A stretch of 64,000 nucleotides of DNA from Lentzea nigeriaca (GTDB taxonomy: Bacteria > Actinomycetota > Actinomycetes > Mycobacteriales > Pseudonocardiaceae), in the NCBI RefSeq assembly GCF_016907955.1, contig NZ_JAFBCX010000005.1, forward strand, positions 1-64,000. The letters run 5' to 3'. The notes beneath the pieces were generated by a model. It was not told where the DNA came from. It made no database searches and saw only the letters and a program-made list of their open reading frames with translations. Shown here piece by piece: positions 39,772 through 50,003 of the stretch. Both the position numbers and the translations under genes were made by a program. Numbering within the stretch: the first letter of the stretch is position 1; every line of letters begins with the position of its first letter.

Positions 39772-40977
39772 CTAAGCGAGCTTGACCGGAAGCGTGTGCA
39801 GACCGCGGATGAGCGTGCTGTCCCGCCACACCAGCGTCTCCGGCTCGGCGGCGAGCTGCAGGTTCGGGAACCGCGCCAGCAGCTGCGTGAGCGCCACGTC
39901 GAACTCCAGCCGGGCGAGCGGGGCGCCGAGGCAGAAGTGGATGCCGTGGCCGAACGCGACGTGCCCCTGCGCCGACCGCGTGACGTCGAGCTGGTCTGCG
40001 TTCTCGTACTTCGCCGGGTCCCGGTTCGCCGCGATCAGCGACACCATCACGAGCTCGTCGGCGGGGATCGTGACGCCGCCCAGCTCCACCGGCTCGGCGG
40101 TGTAGCGGAACGTCGCGATGTTCACCGGCCCCTCCAGCCGCAGGAACTCCTCCGTGCTCGCCGGGATCAGCTCCGGGCGGTCCTTGAGGATCTGCAGCTG
40201 GTCCGGGTTGCGCAGCAGCGCCAGGACGGCGTTGCCGATGAGGTTGACCGTCGTCTCGTGGCCTGCCACGAGCAGAAGGAACGCCATCGACACCAGTTCG
40301 GCGTGGTTGAGCCGGTCACCCGACTCGTCCGCGTGCACCAGCGCGGAGAAGAACGTGTCGTCCGGCGCCTCGTTCGCGACGCGGTCGACGTGCCCGATCA
40401 GGAACTGCGCCATCTTCCCGGACGCCTCGGCGATCTGCTCCTGCGTGCCGTAGGACAGCAGCGTGTTCGACCACTCGCGGAACTCGTCGCGGTTGTCGAT
40501 CGGGATACCGAGCAGCTCGCAGATCACCGTGATCGGCAACGGGAACGCGAAGGCCTCCAGCAGGTCGACCTCGTCGCCGTCGTTCAGCTTGGCGATGAGC
40601 TCGGCGGCGATCTCCTGCACGCGCGGGCGCATCAGCTCGATCCGCCGTGCGGTGAACGCCTTGGTCACGAACTTGCGCAGCCGCGTGTGGTGCGGCGGGT
40701 CCATGTTCAGCATGTTCGCCGAGAAACTGCGGTCCGGCTGGCGGCGGTCCCCGTCCGGCGGCGAGTGCAGCTCGAACACGTGCCCCCCGGCCGTCAGGTC
40801 CTTGCTGATCCGCGGATCGGTGAGGGCGATCCTGGCTTCCTCGTAACGAGTCACGAGCCAGACCTTGAGTCCACGCGGCAGGTGGACCTCTTGCACGGGC
40901 CCCTCGGCACGCAACATGTCGTGCACGTCGTGCGGGTTCTGGACGTAGTCGGCGGGCAACTGGGTGAGTGTCGTCAC
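39772..40977 (-). CDS. Cytochrome P450
   Basis: 401 residues, soluble bacterial class. The heme loop is [17 protein letters not shown] (Cys349), the I-helix is LLVAGHETT, and the K-helix ExxR is EEFLRLEG. The sequence looks like the CYP105/107-type of actinomycetes; substrate unknown. No ferredoxin is adjacent. The GTG start follows GTGAGG. A 17-bp palindrome directly upstream suggests a dedicated regulator. The bioA gene follows 10 bases downstream. Confidence 0.93.
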   Translation of the reverse strand: MTTLTQLPADYVQNPHDVHDMLRAEGPVQEVHLPRGLKVWLVTRYEEARIALTDPRISKDLTAGGHVFELHSPPDGDRRQPDRSFSANMLNMDPPHHTRLRKFVTKAFTARRIELMRPRVQEIAAELIAKLNDGDEVDLLEAFAFPLPITVICELLGIPIDNRDEFREWSNTLLSYGTQEQIAEASGKMAQFLIGHVDRVANEAPDDTFFSALVHADESGDRLNHAELVSMAFLLLVAGHETTVNLIGNAVLALLRNPDQLQILKDRPELIPASTEEFLRLEGPVNIATFRYTAEPVELGGVTIPADELVMVSLIAANRDPAKYENADQLDVTRSAQGHVAFGHGIHFCLGAPLARLEFDVALTQLLARFPNLQLAAEPETLVWRDSTLIRGLHTLPVKLA

Positions 40978-40984
40978 CTCACCC

Positions 40985-41001
40985 AGTTAACCCCGTTAAC
41001 T
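40985..41001. promoter_or_regulatory. 17-bp palindromic operator upstream of the P450 gene
   Basis: AGTTAACCCCGTTAACT is a perfect 7-3-7 palindrome, 8 bases before the P450 start. No regulator gene is adjacent; a TetR- or MarR-type protein is a reasonable guess. Confidence 0.6.
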
Positions 41002-41036
41002 CATCTCCCGCCACTATTTCTCGAGCGGGCCTCAGG

Positions 41037-44000
41037 TCAGCCGAGGCAGCCGGGACCGAGCAGCGCCTTCAGGTCGCCCATCAACGACGGAGTGGGCGCC
41101 ACCCGCAGCGCGTCGTCCAGCTTCAGCACGGTGTTGCGCGACGCGTTGATGATCAGGTTGAGGTGCACCTCGGTCGAGCCGGGGTGTGCCCGCAGCACTT
41201 CCTTCAGCTGCGTGACGATCTCCGGCCGGCACTTGGTGGCCGGCATCTTCAACCGCATCGCGCGGTTGCCGATCTCGCTCAGGTCCGGCACCACCAGGTC
41301 GTTCGCGATCAGCGAGATGCGGTCGTCGCGCTTGGCCACACGAGCCTTGACCAGCACGATCGCGTCCTCGACCACGGACATGCCGTGGACCATGAAGCTC
41401 TTCGGGAAGAACAGCACCTCGATGCCACCGGCGAGGTCCTCGAGCTGGGCCGACGCCCACGACTCGCCGTTCTTGTTCACCCGGCGCATCACCGAGGCGA
41501 GGATGCCGCCGATGGTGACCTGGGTGCCGTCCGGGACGTCGCCTTCCAGGATGCGCGCGATCGAGGCGTCGGAGTACGACTCCAGCACGTGCTCGACGCC
41601 GTTCAGCGGGTGGCCGGAGACGTAGAGGCCGAGCATCTCGCGTTCCAGGGCGAGCTGGTGCTTGGACTCCCAGTGCTCGTCCGGGATCTTGACGTCGAAC
41701 ACGCCACCCAGGTCCTCGCCGGAGTCGTCACCGCCGCCGAAGAGGTCGAACTGGCCCTTGGCCTCTTCCTTCTTCGTGATCATCACGGCGTCGACGGCGT
41801 CCACGTGGACCATGTGCAGGCCCTTGCGCGGGTGGCCGAGCGAGTCGAAGGCGCCCGCCTTGATCAGCGACTCGACGACCTTCTTGTTGCAGGCCGTGGC
41901 GTCGATCTTGCGGAGGAAGTCGGAGAAGTCGACGAACTTCCCCTTCTCCTTGCGCGCCTTGATGATCGCGTCGACGACGTTCGCGCCGACGTTGCGGATC
42001 GCGCCGAGGCCGAAGCGGATGTCGGTGCCGACCGGGGCGAACTCGCGCTCGGACTCGTTGACGTCCGGCGGGAGCACCGTGATGCCCATGCGGCGGCACT
42101 CGGCGAGGTAGATCGCCGACTTGTCCTTGTTGTCGGAGTTCGTGGTGAGCAGCGCGGCCATGTACTCGGCCGGGTAGTTCGCCTTGAGGTACGCGGTCCA
42201 GTACGCGATGACGCCGTAGGTGGCGGAGTGCGCCTTGTTGAACGCGTAGTCGGCGAACGGGACCAGGATGTCCCAGAGGGTCTTGATCGCCTCTTTCGAG
42301 TACCCCTGGTCGAGCATGCCCTTCTCGAAGCCCTCGAACTCCTTGTCGAGGATCTCCTTCTTCTTCTTGCCCATCGCGCGGCGGAGCAGGTCTGCTTGGG
42401 CCAGCGAGTAGCCGGCCACCTTCCGCGCGATCGCCATGACCTGCTCCTGATAGACGATCAGGCCGTAGGTCGTGTCCAGGATCTCCGCGAGCGACTCCTT
42501 GAGCTCGGGGTGGATCGGCGTGATCTCCTGGAGCTTGTTCTTGCGCAGCGCGTAGTTCGTGTGCGAGTTCGCACCCATCGGACCCGGCCGGTACAGGGCG
42601 ATGACGGCCGAGACGTCTTCGAAGTTGTCCGGCTTCATCAGCCGCAGCAGGTCGCGCAGTGCCGAACCGTCGAGCTGGAACACACCCAGCGTGTCACCGC
42701 GGCCGAGCAGCTCGTACGTCTTCTTGTCGTCGAGCGGCACCTGGTTGCCGTCGGTGATGTCGATCTTGCCCTTGCCGTTGAGCTCGATGTTGCGCAGGGC
42801 GTCGTCGATCGTGGTGAGGTTCGACAGACCGAGGAAGTCCATCTTCAGCAGGCCGAGCGTCTCGCAGGTCGGGTAGTCGAACTGCGTGATGATCGACCCG
42901 TCCTGCGGGCGCATCCAGACCGGGATGTGGTCGGTCAGCGGCTCCGCGGACATGATGACCGCACAGGCGTGCACACCGGCGTTGCGGATCAGGCCCTCGA
43001 GCCCGCGCCCGGTGTCGATGATCTCCTTGACCTGCGGGTCGGTGTCGTAGAGCCCGCGCACCTCGGCGGCCTCGGCGTACCGCTTGTGCGCCGGGTCGAA
43101 GATGCCCGACAGCGGGATGTCCTTGCCCATGACGGCGGGCGGCATCGCCTTCGAGATCCGGTCGGCGACCGCGTAACCCGGCTGCCCGTACAGGACTCGT
43201 GCGGAGTCCTTGATGGCCGCCTTGGCCTTGATGGTGCCGAACGTGATGACCTGGGCGACGTTCTCCTTGCCCCACTTCTCCGTCACGTACCGGATGACGT
43301 CACCGCGCCGACGCTCGTCGAAGTCGATGTCGATGTCGGGCGGCGAGACGCGGTCGGGGTTCAGGAACCGCTCGAAGATCAGGCCGTGCGGCAGCGGGTC
43401 GAGGTCGGTGATGCCCAGCGCGTACGCGATCAGCGCACCCGCGGCCGAACCACGGCCGGGACCCACGCGGATGCCGTTGGCCTTGGCCCAGTTGATGAAG
43501 TCCGCGACGACGAGGAAGTACGACGGGAACCCCATCTGCAGGATGACGCCGATCTCGAACTCGACCTGCCGGGTGTGCTCCTCGTCCACACCGTCGGGGA
43601 ACCGCCGGTGCATGCCGCGCCAGACCTCGTCACGGAAGTACTGGTCCTCGGTCAGCCCGTCGGGCACCGGATACCGCGGCATGAGGTTCTTGAACTCGAA
43701 CATGCCGGTCGTGTCGACCTTCTCCGCGATCAGCAGGGTGTTGCGGCACCCCTCCTGCCACGCGTCGCTCGAGTCGACCGCCCGCATCTCGTCCGGCGAC
43801 TTCAGGTAGTAACCCGTGCCGTCGAACTTGAACCGCGTCGGGTCCTGCAGCGTCTTGCCCGTCTGGATGCAGAGCAGCGCCTCGTGCGTGTCCTTGTCCG
43901 TCGGGTACGTGTAGTGCGAGTCGTTCGTCACGACGAACGGGATGTCGAGCTTCTTCTGGATCTCCAGCAGCCCGCCACGGACCCGGCTCTCGATCTCGAT

Positions 44001-44582
44001 GCCGTGGTCCATGATCTCCATGTAGAAGTTCTCTTTGCCGTAGATCTCCTGCCACTTGGCAGCAGCCTCGAGAGCTTCCTTCTCATGCCCCAGCCGCAGC
44101 CGGGTCTGCACCTCACCCGACGGGCACCCCGTCGTCGCCATCAGCCCGGCCGAGTGCTCGGCGATGAGCTCCGCGTCCATCCGGGGCCACTTGCCCAGCT
44201 GCCCCTCGGTGGAGGCCAGGCTGGACAGCTTCATGAGGTTGTGCAGCCCCTCGGCGTTGCGCGCCCAGATCGTCTGGTGCGTGTAGGCACCCGACGCCGA
44301 CACGTCGTCGGCCTTCTGCCCGGGATCACCCCACAACACGCGCTTCTTGTTGAACCGCGAGTCCGGCGCCATGTAGGCCTCGATGCCGATGATCGGCTTG
44401 ATCCCGGCCGACGTCGCCTGCTTGAAGAAGTCGTAGGCGCCGTACATGTTGCCGTGGTCGGTGATGGCCGCCGCGGGCATGCCCATGCGCTCGCACTCGG
44501 CGAACATGTCCTTGAGCTTCGCCGCACCGTCGAGCATCGAGTACTCGGTGTGCACGTGCAGGTGCACAAACGAGTCCGCCAC
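41037..44582 (-). CDS. dnaE: DNA polymerase III alpha subunit
   Basis: 1181 residues, the replicative polymerase (DnaE1 type). The PHP domain opens the protein ([25 protein letters not shown]) and in actinobacteria gives proofreading. The polymerase core has [16 protein letters not shown] with the catalytic Asp pair and [12 protein letters not shown] helix-hairpin-helix and an OB-fold ([16 protein letters not shown]) follow. GTG 44582 begins at the conserved VADSFVHLH; the frame is open 17 codons further up. It is a single gene with no partner in the window. Confidence 0.97.
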   Translation of the reverse strand: MADSFVHLHVHTEYSMLDGAAKLKDMFAECERMGMPAAAITDHGNMYGAYDFFKQATSAGIKPIIGIEAYMAPDSRFNKKRVLWGDPGQKADDVSASGAYTHQTIWARNAEGLHNLMKLSSLASTEGQLGKWPRMDAELIAEHSAGLMATTGCPSGEVQTRLRLGHEKEALEAAAKWQEIYGKENFYMEIMDHGIEIESRVRGGLLEIQKKLDIPFVVTNDSHYTYPTDKDTHEALLCIQTGKTLQDPTRFKFDGTGYYLKSPDEMRAVDSSDAWQEGCRNTLLIAEKVDTTGMFEFKNLMPRYPVPDGLTEDQYFRDEVWRGMHRRFPDGVDEEHTRQVEFEIGVILQMGFPSYFLVVADFINWAKANGIRVGPGRGSAAGALIAYALGITDLDPLPHGLIFERFLNPDRVSPPDIDIDFDERRRGDVIRYVTEKWGKENVAQVITFGTIKAKAAIKDSARVLYGQPGYAVADRISKAMPPAVMGKDIPLSGIFDPAHKRYAEAAEVRGLYDTDPQVKEIIDTGRGLEGLIRNAGVHACAVIMSAEPLTDHIPVWMRPQDGSIITQFDYPTCETLGLLKMDFLGLSNLTTIDDALRNIELNGKGKIDITDGNQVPLDDKKTYELLGRGDTLGVFQLDGSALRDLLRLMKPDNFEDVSAVIALYRPGPMGANSHTNYALRKNKLQEITPIHPELKESLAEILDTTYGLIVYQEQVMAIARKVAGYSLAQADLLRRAMGKKKKEILDKEFEGFEKGMLDQGYSKEAIKTLWDILVPFADYAFNKAHSATYGVIAYWTAYLKANYPAEYMAALLTTNSDNKDKSAIYLAECRRMGITVLPPDVNESEREFAPVGTDIRFGLGAIRNVGANVVDAIIKARKEKGKFVDFSDFLRKIDATACNKKVVESLIKAGAFDSLGHPRKGLHMVHVDAVDAVMITKKEEAKGQFDLFGGGDDSGEDLGGVFDVKIPDEHWESKHQLALEREMLGLYVSGHPLNGVEHVLESYSDASIARILEGDVPDGTQVTIGGILASVMRRVNKNGESWASAQLEDLAGGIEVLFFPKSFMVHGMSVVEDAIVLVKARVAKRDDRISLIANDLVVPDLSEIGNRAMRLKMPATKCRPEIVTQLKEVLRAHPGSTEVHLNLIINASRNTVLKLDDALRVAPTPSLMGDLKALLGPGCLG

Positions 44583-44748
44583 GGGCAACCCCCTTGTGTA
44601 GCAAGCGTTTTCGCGCGACCAAGGGACGATCACGTCCTCGCGCCGGTCGAGCCTACAGGGAGTACGAGCTCCAGGAGGTCAGTGACCCGCGGTCATCGAC
44701 AAACCACCTGGTCAAGCGAGCCGACGGGTGACGCAACTCGCCTCCACA

Positions 44749-44778
44749 GGCGTCTGCAAGTACTACCAACTCATGATC
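44749..44778 (+). repeat. Left 30-bp inverted repeat of the AbiEi-type cassette
   Basis: These 30 bases are the exact reverse complement of 45793-45822. They lie 93 bases before the gene at 44871. No clear target duplication flanks the pair. Confidence 0.8.
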
Positions 44779-44797
44779 GACGAGCACGTTTCTACTA

Positions 44798-44827
44798 CCA
44801 ACTTCTTGAGTTATCCACAGAAGTTGG
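44798..44827. repeat. 9-bp hairpin with a DnaA-box loop
   Basis: CCAACTTCT (44798-44806) and AGAAGTTGG (44819-44827) are perfect arms. The loop contains the consensus DnaA box TTATCCACA at 44811-44819, whose last base begins the right arm. It lies between the left repeat and the cassette gene and may be its regulatory site or part of a mobile end. Confidence 0.55.
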
Positions 44828-44870
44828 TTGAAGGCCCAAACGGGTCAACGCGATCGGCACTCTGAGCTGC

Positions 44871-45779
44871 ATGGATGAGTGGATCGAGCAGGTGATCGAG
44901 CGAGACGGGTTGATCTTGCGTGAGCGGGCCCTACGTGAGGGTGTCGACCCGGACCAGATCATGAAGGCGTTGCGCACCGGAAGGATCCGGCGGATTCAAC
45001 GCTGTGTCTACGTGCGACGGAGCGACGACATCTCGGCCTTGGCCGTGGCCAGGGCCGCGGTGCTCAGCAGTGGCGTCAGCGATGCGGTGGCCAGTCACCA
45101 GACAGCTGCCCGCGTGCACGGCATCGCCGTGCCCGATGGTCGTGGGCCAGAGCATGTCACTGTCGCGCGCAACCAACGGCGCATACGGCGACGTGACCTG
45201 GTTTGTCACGGACGGGCTCTCTCGCAGGGTGATGTGCAGCTGACGGGGCAAGTGCCCATGACAACCGCCGTGCGCTCGTTGCTTGACATGGCGTGCGAGG
45301 TGCCCCGACTCAACGCGGTGTGGGCGATCGACGACGCGGTTCGCAGAAAGATCGTCTCGCCCCAGCAGATCGCGGTGTCACTGAGGTCGCGGCCGGGAGG
45401 GCGAGGTGACGCCGTGATCAGGGCTCTTGTAGCCGAATCCGATGGTCGAGCGGAGTCAATACTCGAAACCGCGGGTCGGCTTGCCCTGTCGGACAACGAG
45501 GTACGCGTGCCCGAGGCTCAGCACGAGGTGTTCGACGGGGACGAACTCGTCGCTCGCCTGGACGGCGCGTACCCGGACCTCAGGCTGGGGCTGGAGTTCG
45601 ACGGTGCATCCGTGCACGACAGTCCACGAGCGGTCTACAAGGACAGTCGGCGGCAGAATCGGTTGCTTCATCTTGGCTGGACGCTCTTGCGGTTCACGTG
45701 GTGGGACGTCATGCACGACCCCCAAGGGTTCGTTGCGTCGGTTCGGCGCGCGTTGGAGCGACAGGCCAGTCGGGTGTAG
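44871..45779 (+). CDS. AbiEi-type helix-turn-helix protein with DUF559/VSR-like C-terminus
   Basis: 302 residues. The N-terminal ~60 residues have the AbiEi_4-type winged helix of type IV toxin-antitoxin antitoxins (GVDPDQIMKALRTGRIRRIQRCVYV). The C-terminal ~100 residues carry a very-short-patch-repair-like endonuclease pattern: LDGAYPDLRLGLEFDG (Asp...Glu/Asp), YKDSRRQNRLLHLGWTLLRFTWWDV. No toxin partner is adjacent. Such orphan fusions are frequent in actinomycetes and of unknown role. The gene is bounded by 30-bp inverted repeats. Confidence 0.8.
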   Translation: MDEWIEQVIERDGLILRERALREGVDPDQIMKALRTGRIRRIQRCVYVRRSDDISALAVARAAVLSSGVSDAVASHQTAARVHGIAVPDGRGPEHVTVARNQRRIRRRDLVCHGRALSQGDVQLTGQVPMTTAVRSLLDMACEVPRLNAVWAIDDAVRRKIVSPQQIAVSLRSRPGGRGDAVIRALVAESDGRAESILETAGRLALSDNEVRVPEAQHEVFDGDELVARLDGAYPDLRLGLEFDGASVHDSPRAVYKDSRRQNRLLHLGWTLLRFTWWDVMHDPQGFVASVRRALERQASRV

Positions 45780-45792
45780 TTAGCGACGATTT

Positions 45793-45822
45793 GATCATGA
45801 GTTGGTAGTACTTGCAGACGCC
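45793..45822 (-). repeat. Right 30-bp inverted repeat of the AbiEi-type cassette
   Basis: Exact reverse complement of 44749-44778, beginning 14 bases after the stop of the gene. The two ends bound a 1074-bp segment with a single gene. Confidence 0.8.
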
Positions 45823-45895
45823 GACCGAAGGAGAGTTGATCTCGATCCGGTAGGCGGTGACGCGAAGATCGGGAGCGCGGGGTAGCGTTCGATTC

Positions 45896-46747
45896 GTGGT
45901 GGCCCCTGATCCCGTTGATGCCCGACTCCTGGCGATGCTCGCCGACTCGGGCCGCGCAGCCGTGCACGAGATCGCCCAGCGTCTCGGCATGGACCCGCGC
46001 GAGGCCGCCATGCGCCTGATCACCCTGTCCGGCAGCGGCCTCCCCCTGCTGGTGGGCGTCGAATGCGACCCGAACGGCATCCGCAGGGCCCTGGCCAACG
46101 CCGCCGCCTACGGCAACTACATGGGCCCGCCCGCCTCCGGCTCCTACGCGGTGCACCAGAGCGGCCCCCACCACGTGAGCAGCCCGCACCAGGTCCCCTA
46201 CGGCCCCCAGGGCCCGGCCAGCCAGCCGTTCCCGGCCCAACCACAACCCCAGCCCCAGGCCACCTGGGGCCCGCCGCAGTCGGCCGGTTGGGTCCGCGCC
46301 GACCAGCCGCAGCCCAGGCCCGTCTCGCGGACCGGCAAAATCGGCTCGGCCCTGGAGGCGGACAGCCTCGAAGGCGCGCGCCTCTCGATCCAGCTGGTCG
46401 AGTTCGTCGACCCGGCGGACTTCCTCTTCACCGCAGCGGGCTACAAGCTGGCCGAGGGCGAACGGGCAGTGGTCGTGCACACCGAGGTCACCAACACCTC
46501 GCAGGTGCCGTACACCTCCCTGCCGGACATGTACCTGGTGCTGGTCACCAAGACCGGCGAGACGGTGACGAAGGCTCCCGTGTCGCTTTCCTCGCGCCCG
46601 GCGCACAAACTGGGCGTGCAGCCCGGCGAAACGGCGGGCGGGCACACCGTCTTCGTTCTGCCGGATACGACCGAGGTCATCCAGGTCCGCTGGAGCGTGC
46701 GCCCCGAGGTCGACCTGAACACGCTCGTGTGGACCGTCGAGGACTAG
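45896..46747 (+). CDS. AsnC-type HTH protein with Pro/Gln linker and DUF4352-like domain
   Basis: About 283 residues from GTG 45896 or 45899. Residues 1-65 resemble an AsnC/Lrp winged helix (DPVDARLLAMLADSGRAAVHEIAQRLGMDP). A low-complexity linker rich in Pro, Gln and Gly follows (about 80-150). The C-terminal ~120 residues form a beta-sandwich with the telltale ...VVVHTEVTNTSQVPYTS... and VLPDTTEVIQVRW pattern of DUF4352-like domains, usually extracellular. There is no membrane segment, which makes the domain mix odd. It converges on the pseudouridine synthase gene. Confidence 0.72.
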   Translation: MVAPDPVDARLLAMLADSGRAAVHEIAQRLGMDPREAAMRLITLSGSGLPLLVGVECDPNGIRRALANAAAYGNYMGPPASGSYAVHQSGPHHVSSPHQVPYGPQGPASQPFPAQPQPQPQATWGPPQSAGWVRADQPQPRPVSRTGKIGSALEADSLEGARLSIQLVEFVDPADFLFTAAGYKLAEGERAVVVHTEVTNTSQVPYTSLPDMYLVLVTKTGETVTKAPVSLSSRPAHKLGVQPGETAGGHTVFVLPDTTEVIQVRWSVRPEVDLNTLVWTVED

Positions 46748-46913
46748 CTGCTGCAGCAGCCCCAGCCCCAGATTCTCTCGCGAAGGCGGAGCCGAGCCCA
46801 AGCGATGGCGAAGCCGAGCAGTCCTTCGCCTACCGGGCGTGGTGGGGTGGGTCCCGTCACGGAACCGCAGCCACCGACACAACCGCAAGCCGCCCAACGC
46901 AACAGGCGTGCGG
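46748..46913. other. Intergenic space between convergent genes
   Basis: 166 bases between the ends of the HTH fusion gene and the pseudouridine synthase gene. It contains the palindrome CTGCTGCAGCAG (46749-46760) just after the stop. No gene, strong hairpin with T tract or repeat is evident. Confidence 0.5.
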
Positions 46914-47843
46914 TCAACCCTCTTCGCGCAACTTCTCCAATGCCGCAGCCAAATCCGCCGGATACTCGGAAGTGAACGTAACCCGCTCCCCAGTCCCAGG
47001 ATGGTGGAACCCAAGCTGCCGAGCATGCAACCACTGCCGAGAAACCCCAAGCCGCTTGGCCAACGTAGGATCCGCCCCGTAGGTCAAATCCCCAACACAG
47101 GGGTGATGCAACGCCGAAAAGTGCACCCGAATCTGATGCGTCCGCCCAGTCTCGAGATGCACCTCGACAAACGACGCAGCCCGAAAAGCCTCAATAACCT
47201 CATAATGGGTGACCGACGGCTTCCCGGAATTCATGACAGCAAACTTGTAGTCATGCTTGGGATGCCGATCAATAGGAGCATCAATAGTCCCCTTGATCGG
47301 ATCCGGATGGCCCTGCACGATAGCGTGATAAACCTTGTCGACGGTCCGCTCCTTGAAGGCGTGCTTCAACGCCGAATAAGCAGACTCCGACTTGGCCACC
47401 ACCATCACACCGGTGGTCCCCACATCCAGCCGATGCACGACCCCTTGCCGCTCAGCAGCCCCGGACGTGGCAATCCGGTGCCCAGCAGCAGCAAGCCCAC
47501 CCACAACGGTGGGGCCGGTCCACCCTGGCGACGGATGCACCGCGACCCCGACGGGTTTGTCGACCACGATGATGTCGTCGTCCTCATGGATCACGACGAG
47601 CCCCTCGACCGGGATGGCCTGAACGGTGACGGGCTGCGGCGGCGCAGGCAGGGTGATCTCCAGCATCGCTCCGGCCGTGAGCCGGTCGGACTTGCCGACG
47701 ACACGCCCGTCGATCAGCACGTCGTCAGCGTCGGCGATCGCGGCGACGGCGGTGCGCGACAGGCCGAGCAGCTTCGCGAGGCCGGCGTCGACGCGCATGC
47801 CGTCCAGACCGTCGGGAATCGGCAGCGTTCGGTATCCGCTCAC
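46914..47843 (-). CDS. RluA-family 23S rRNA pseudouridine synthase
   Basis: 309 residues from GTG 47843. The N-terminal S4 RNA-binding domain ([29 protein letters not shown]) is followed by the catalytic domain with the Asp motif [33 protein letters not shown] is the second family signature. Being next to lspA suggests the RluD group, which is often in that place. Substrate site not proven. Confidence 0.92.
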   Translation of the reverse strand: MSGYRTLPIPDGLDGMRVDAGLAKLLGLSRTAVAAIADADDVLIDGRVVGKSDRLTAGAMLEITLPAPPQPVTVQAIPVEGLVVIHEDDDIIVVDKPVGVAVHPSPGWTGPTVVGGLAAAGHRIATSGAAERQGVVHRLDVGTTGVMVVAKSESAYSALKHAFKERTVDKVYHAIVQGHPDPIKGTIDAPIDRHPKHDYKFAVMNSGKPSVTHYEVIEAFRAASFVEVHLETGRTHQIRVHFSALHHPCVGDLTYGADPTLAKRLGVSRQWLHARQLGFHHPGTGERVTFTSEYPADLAAALEKLREEG

Positions 47844-47899
47844 GCGCGGGGCCTCGACCTTCTTCTCCTTGCAGAACCCGCTGAACCTACCAGGAGCAG

Positions 47900-48577
47900 C
47901 TACTTCGGTTCCGGCTGGCTCTCCGCCACCACCGGGGCGGGAGGCGTCTTGTGGATCGTCCCGTCGTAGTCGTGCTGCATCAGCGCGAGCACGATGATCG
48001 TCGCGCCACCGCCGACGATCGCCATGTCGGCGACGTTGAACACGGGCCACACGCGGCCGTACGCGTCGAAGAGCGACAGGAAGTCGACGACGTGGCCGCG
48101 CATCGGGCCCGGTTCGCGGAACAGGCGGTCGGCGAGGTTGCCGACGGCGCCGCCGAGCACCAGGCCCAGGCCGACGGCCCAGGACTGGGAGCGGAGGTTG
48201 CGTGAGATCCAGAGGATGAACCCGGCAACGCCCAGCGCGATGAGCGCGAGGATCCACGTCATGCCCTCGGCCACGCCGAACGCGGCGCCGGGGTTGCGGA
48301 CGAACGTCAGGTAGAGCACGCCGCCGAACAGCTTGAGCGGGTCGGCACCCTCGAGGAACGCCACCGCCAGGACCTTGGTGAGCACGTCCAGCGCCAGCAC
48401 GGAACCCGCCAGGATGGCGAGGGCCCTGGTCCGCGGCTCCGGCAGCGAACCGGTGATCGAGAACTCCGGCTCGACCACGTCGTCGGCAGAGACGGCCTCG
48501 GCTGGTTCCTCGACCGGCTTCGACTCGCCTGCCTGCTCCTCGGCAGACGTCTCCTCGGTCTTGGACTCGTCACTCAC
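47900..48577 (-). CDS. lspA: Lipoprotein signal peptidase
   Basis: About 225 residues from GTG 48577. The first ~45 are acidic ([12 protein letters not shown]), an extension typical of some actinomycetes, then four transmembrane helices. The catalytic region has [13 protein letters not shown], the first Asp in [12 protein letters not shown] and the second in [10 protein letters not shown]. The C-terminal tail is Pro-rich and cytosolic. It removes the signal peptide of prolipoproteins such as the one at 24112-25611. It lies 56 bases before the pseudouridine synthase gene. Confidence 0.93.
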   Translation of the reverse strand: MSDESKTEETSAEEQAGESKPVEEPAEAVSADDVVEPEFSITGSLPEPRTRALAILAGSVLALDVLTKVLAVAFLEGADPLKLFGGVLYLTFVRNPGAAFGVAEGMTWILALIALGVAGFILWISRNLRSQSWAVGLGLVLGGAVGNLADRLFREPGPMRGHVVDFLSLFDAYGRVWPVFNVADMAIVGGGATIIVLALMQHDYDGTIHKTPPAPVVAESQPEPK

Positions 48578-48600
48578 CAGGTCATTGTCCACGACAGGGA

Positions 48601-49953
48601 CTACGCGAGGAACGGCGGCAGGGTTCGGCTGTCGTCCTCCGGAACCCAGCGTCCGTCGCGCTGCGTGTACGTCCACTTAGGACCCTCGGTGACGAGAGTG
48701 CGCAGTGCGGCGATCAACCGGTCCACGTGCTCGGCCGTCGTACCCAGGCCGATCGAGGCGCGGACGGCGCGGTCCTCGTGCGCTCCGGCCTGCTTGACGA
48801 GCCGGCCGACGATCACGTGGGCGCAGAACGCTCCGTCACGCACGCCGATGCCGTACTCGGCGGACAGCGCCGCCGCGAGGAAGCCCGCGTCGAAGCCGGA
48901 GATCGTGAAGCTCACGACGCCCACCTTGTCGGCGTCGGTCAGGATCGACAGCTCGCGGAAGCCGGGCACCCCGCGAAGCCCCTCGCGCAGACGCGCCAGC
49001 AGCTCCTGCTCGTGCGCGACGGTCTGCTCCCAGTGCCGCGACAGGATCTCGCACGCGGCGGCCAGCGCGTGCACGCCGACGACGTTCGGGCTGCCGGCCT
49101 CGTGCCGCTCGGGCACCGCGGACCAGGCGACGCCGAGGCGGTCGCCGTGGTCGGTCACCTTCGCCGTCGCACCGCCGCCGACCAGGTACGGCTGGGCCTG
49201 CTGCAGCCAGTCCGCGCGGCCCACCAGCACACCGGCACCGAACGGCGCGTAGATCTTGTGGCCGGAGAACGCGACGTAGTCGACGCCCAGCTCACGCACG
49301 TTGATCGGGCGGTGCGGGGCGAGCTGCGCGGCGTCGAGCGCGATCCGCGCGCCGTGCGAGCGGGCCACCCGAGCCAGCTCCGCGACCGGCCACAGCTCAC
49401 CCGTGACGTTGGACGCCCCGGTGACGATCACGAGCCGAGGGCCGACCGGGGCGGCGGCCAACGCCCGGTCCAGCGCGACAACAGCAGAGGCAGCGCCGAA
49501 CGCAGAGTTTGGTTCTTTGGCGAGTGCGGGGATGCGCTGAACGTTGGGGCCACGCCACGGCAGCAGCGCCGCGTGGTGCTCGCTGTCGAACAGGATCACG
49601 GCGGTGCCGCGAGGAACGCTGCGCGCCAACAGGTTCAGCGAATCGGTGGTGTTGCGGGTGAAGACGACGGTGTCGGAGGCGTGCGCCCCGACGAACCGGC
49701 GGATGCGGTCACGCGCCTGCTCGTAGACGCGGGTCGAGACCTGGGAGGCGAACCCGGCGCCGCGGTGGACGCTCGCGTACCAGGGCAGCAGCTCGTCGAC
49801 GGCGTCGCGCACCTCCTGCAGACACGGCGCGGACGCCGCGTGGTCGAGGTTGGCGTACGTGACGCGCTCCCCGGTGACGAGCGGAACCCGCAGGTCGGAA
49901 CCGACGACAGCGGGAACCGTGGTGACCGTGCCAGGGGTGATCGCGAGCGTCAT
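48601..49953 (-). CDS. Class V aminotransferase/cysteine desulfurase-like enzyme
   Basis: 450 residues, fold-type I. PLP lysine in FSGHKIYAPFGAGVL, with TGASNVTGELWPV and LDAAQLAPHRP before it and VFTRNTTDSLNLL in the N-terminal half. This is a SufS/cysteine-desulfurase-like architecture with an extended C-terminus (KWTYTQRDGRWVP). A SAM-IV riboswitch lies directly upstream, so expression falls when SAM is plentiful, which places it in sulfur or methionine metabolism. The exact reaction is unknown. Confidence 0.85.
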   Translation of the reverse strand: MTLAITPGTVTTVPAVVGSDLRVPLVTGERVTYANLDHAASAPCLQEVRDAVDELLPWYASVHRGAGFASQVSTRVYEQARDRIRRFVGAHASDTVVFTRNTTDSLNLLARSVPRGTAVILFDSEHHAALLPWRGPNVQRIPALAKEPNSAFGAASAVVALDRALAAAPVGPRLVIVTGASNVTGELWPVAELARVARSHGARIALDAAQLAPHRPINVRELGVDYVAFSGHKIYAPFGAGVLVGRADWLQQAQPYLVGGGATAKVTDHGDRLGVAWSAVPERHEAGSPNVVGVHALAAACEILSRHWEQTVAHEQELLARLREGLRGVPGFRELSILTDADKVGVVSFTISGFDAGFLAAALSAEYGIGVRDGAFCAHVIVGRLVKQAGAHEDRAVRASIGLGTTAEHVDRLIAALRTLVTEGPKWTYTQRDGRWVPEDDSRTLPPFLA

Positions 49954-50003
49954 CGAGCTGCCTCCGAGGCCAGGGGCCCCGTGTCGCGAAGGCCCGCGCT
50001 TGA

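Noticed and set aside
40968..44831. 1287-codon plus-strand open frame opposite dnaE
   Set aside because: It is the antisense shadow of dnaE, Arg/Val/Asp-rich with no family motif. dnaE on the other strand has full polymerase signatures.
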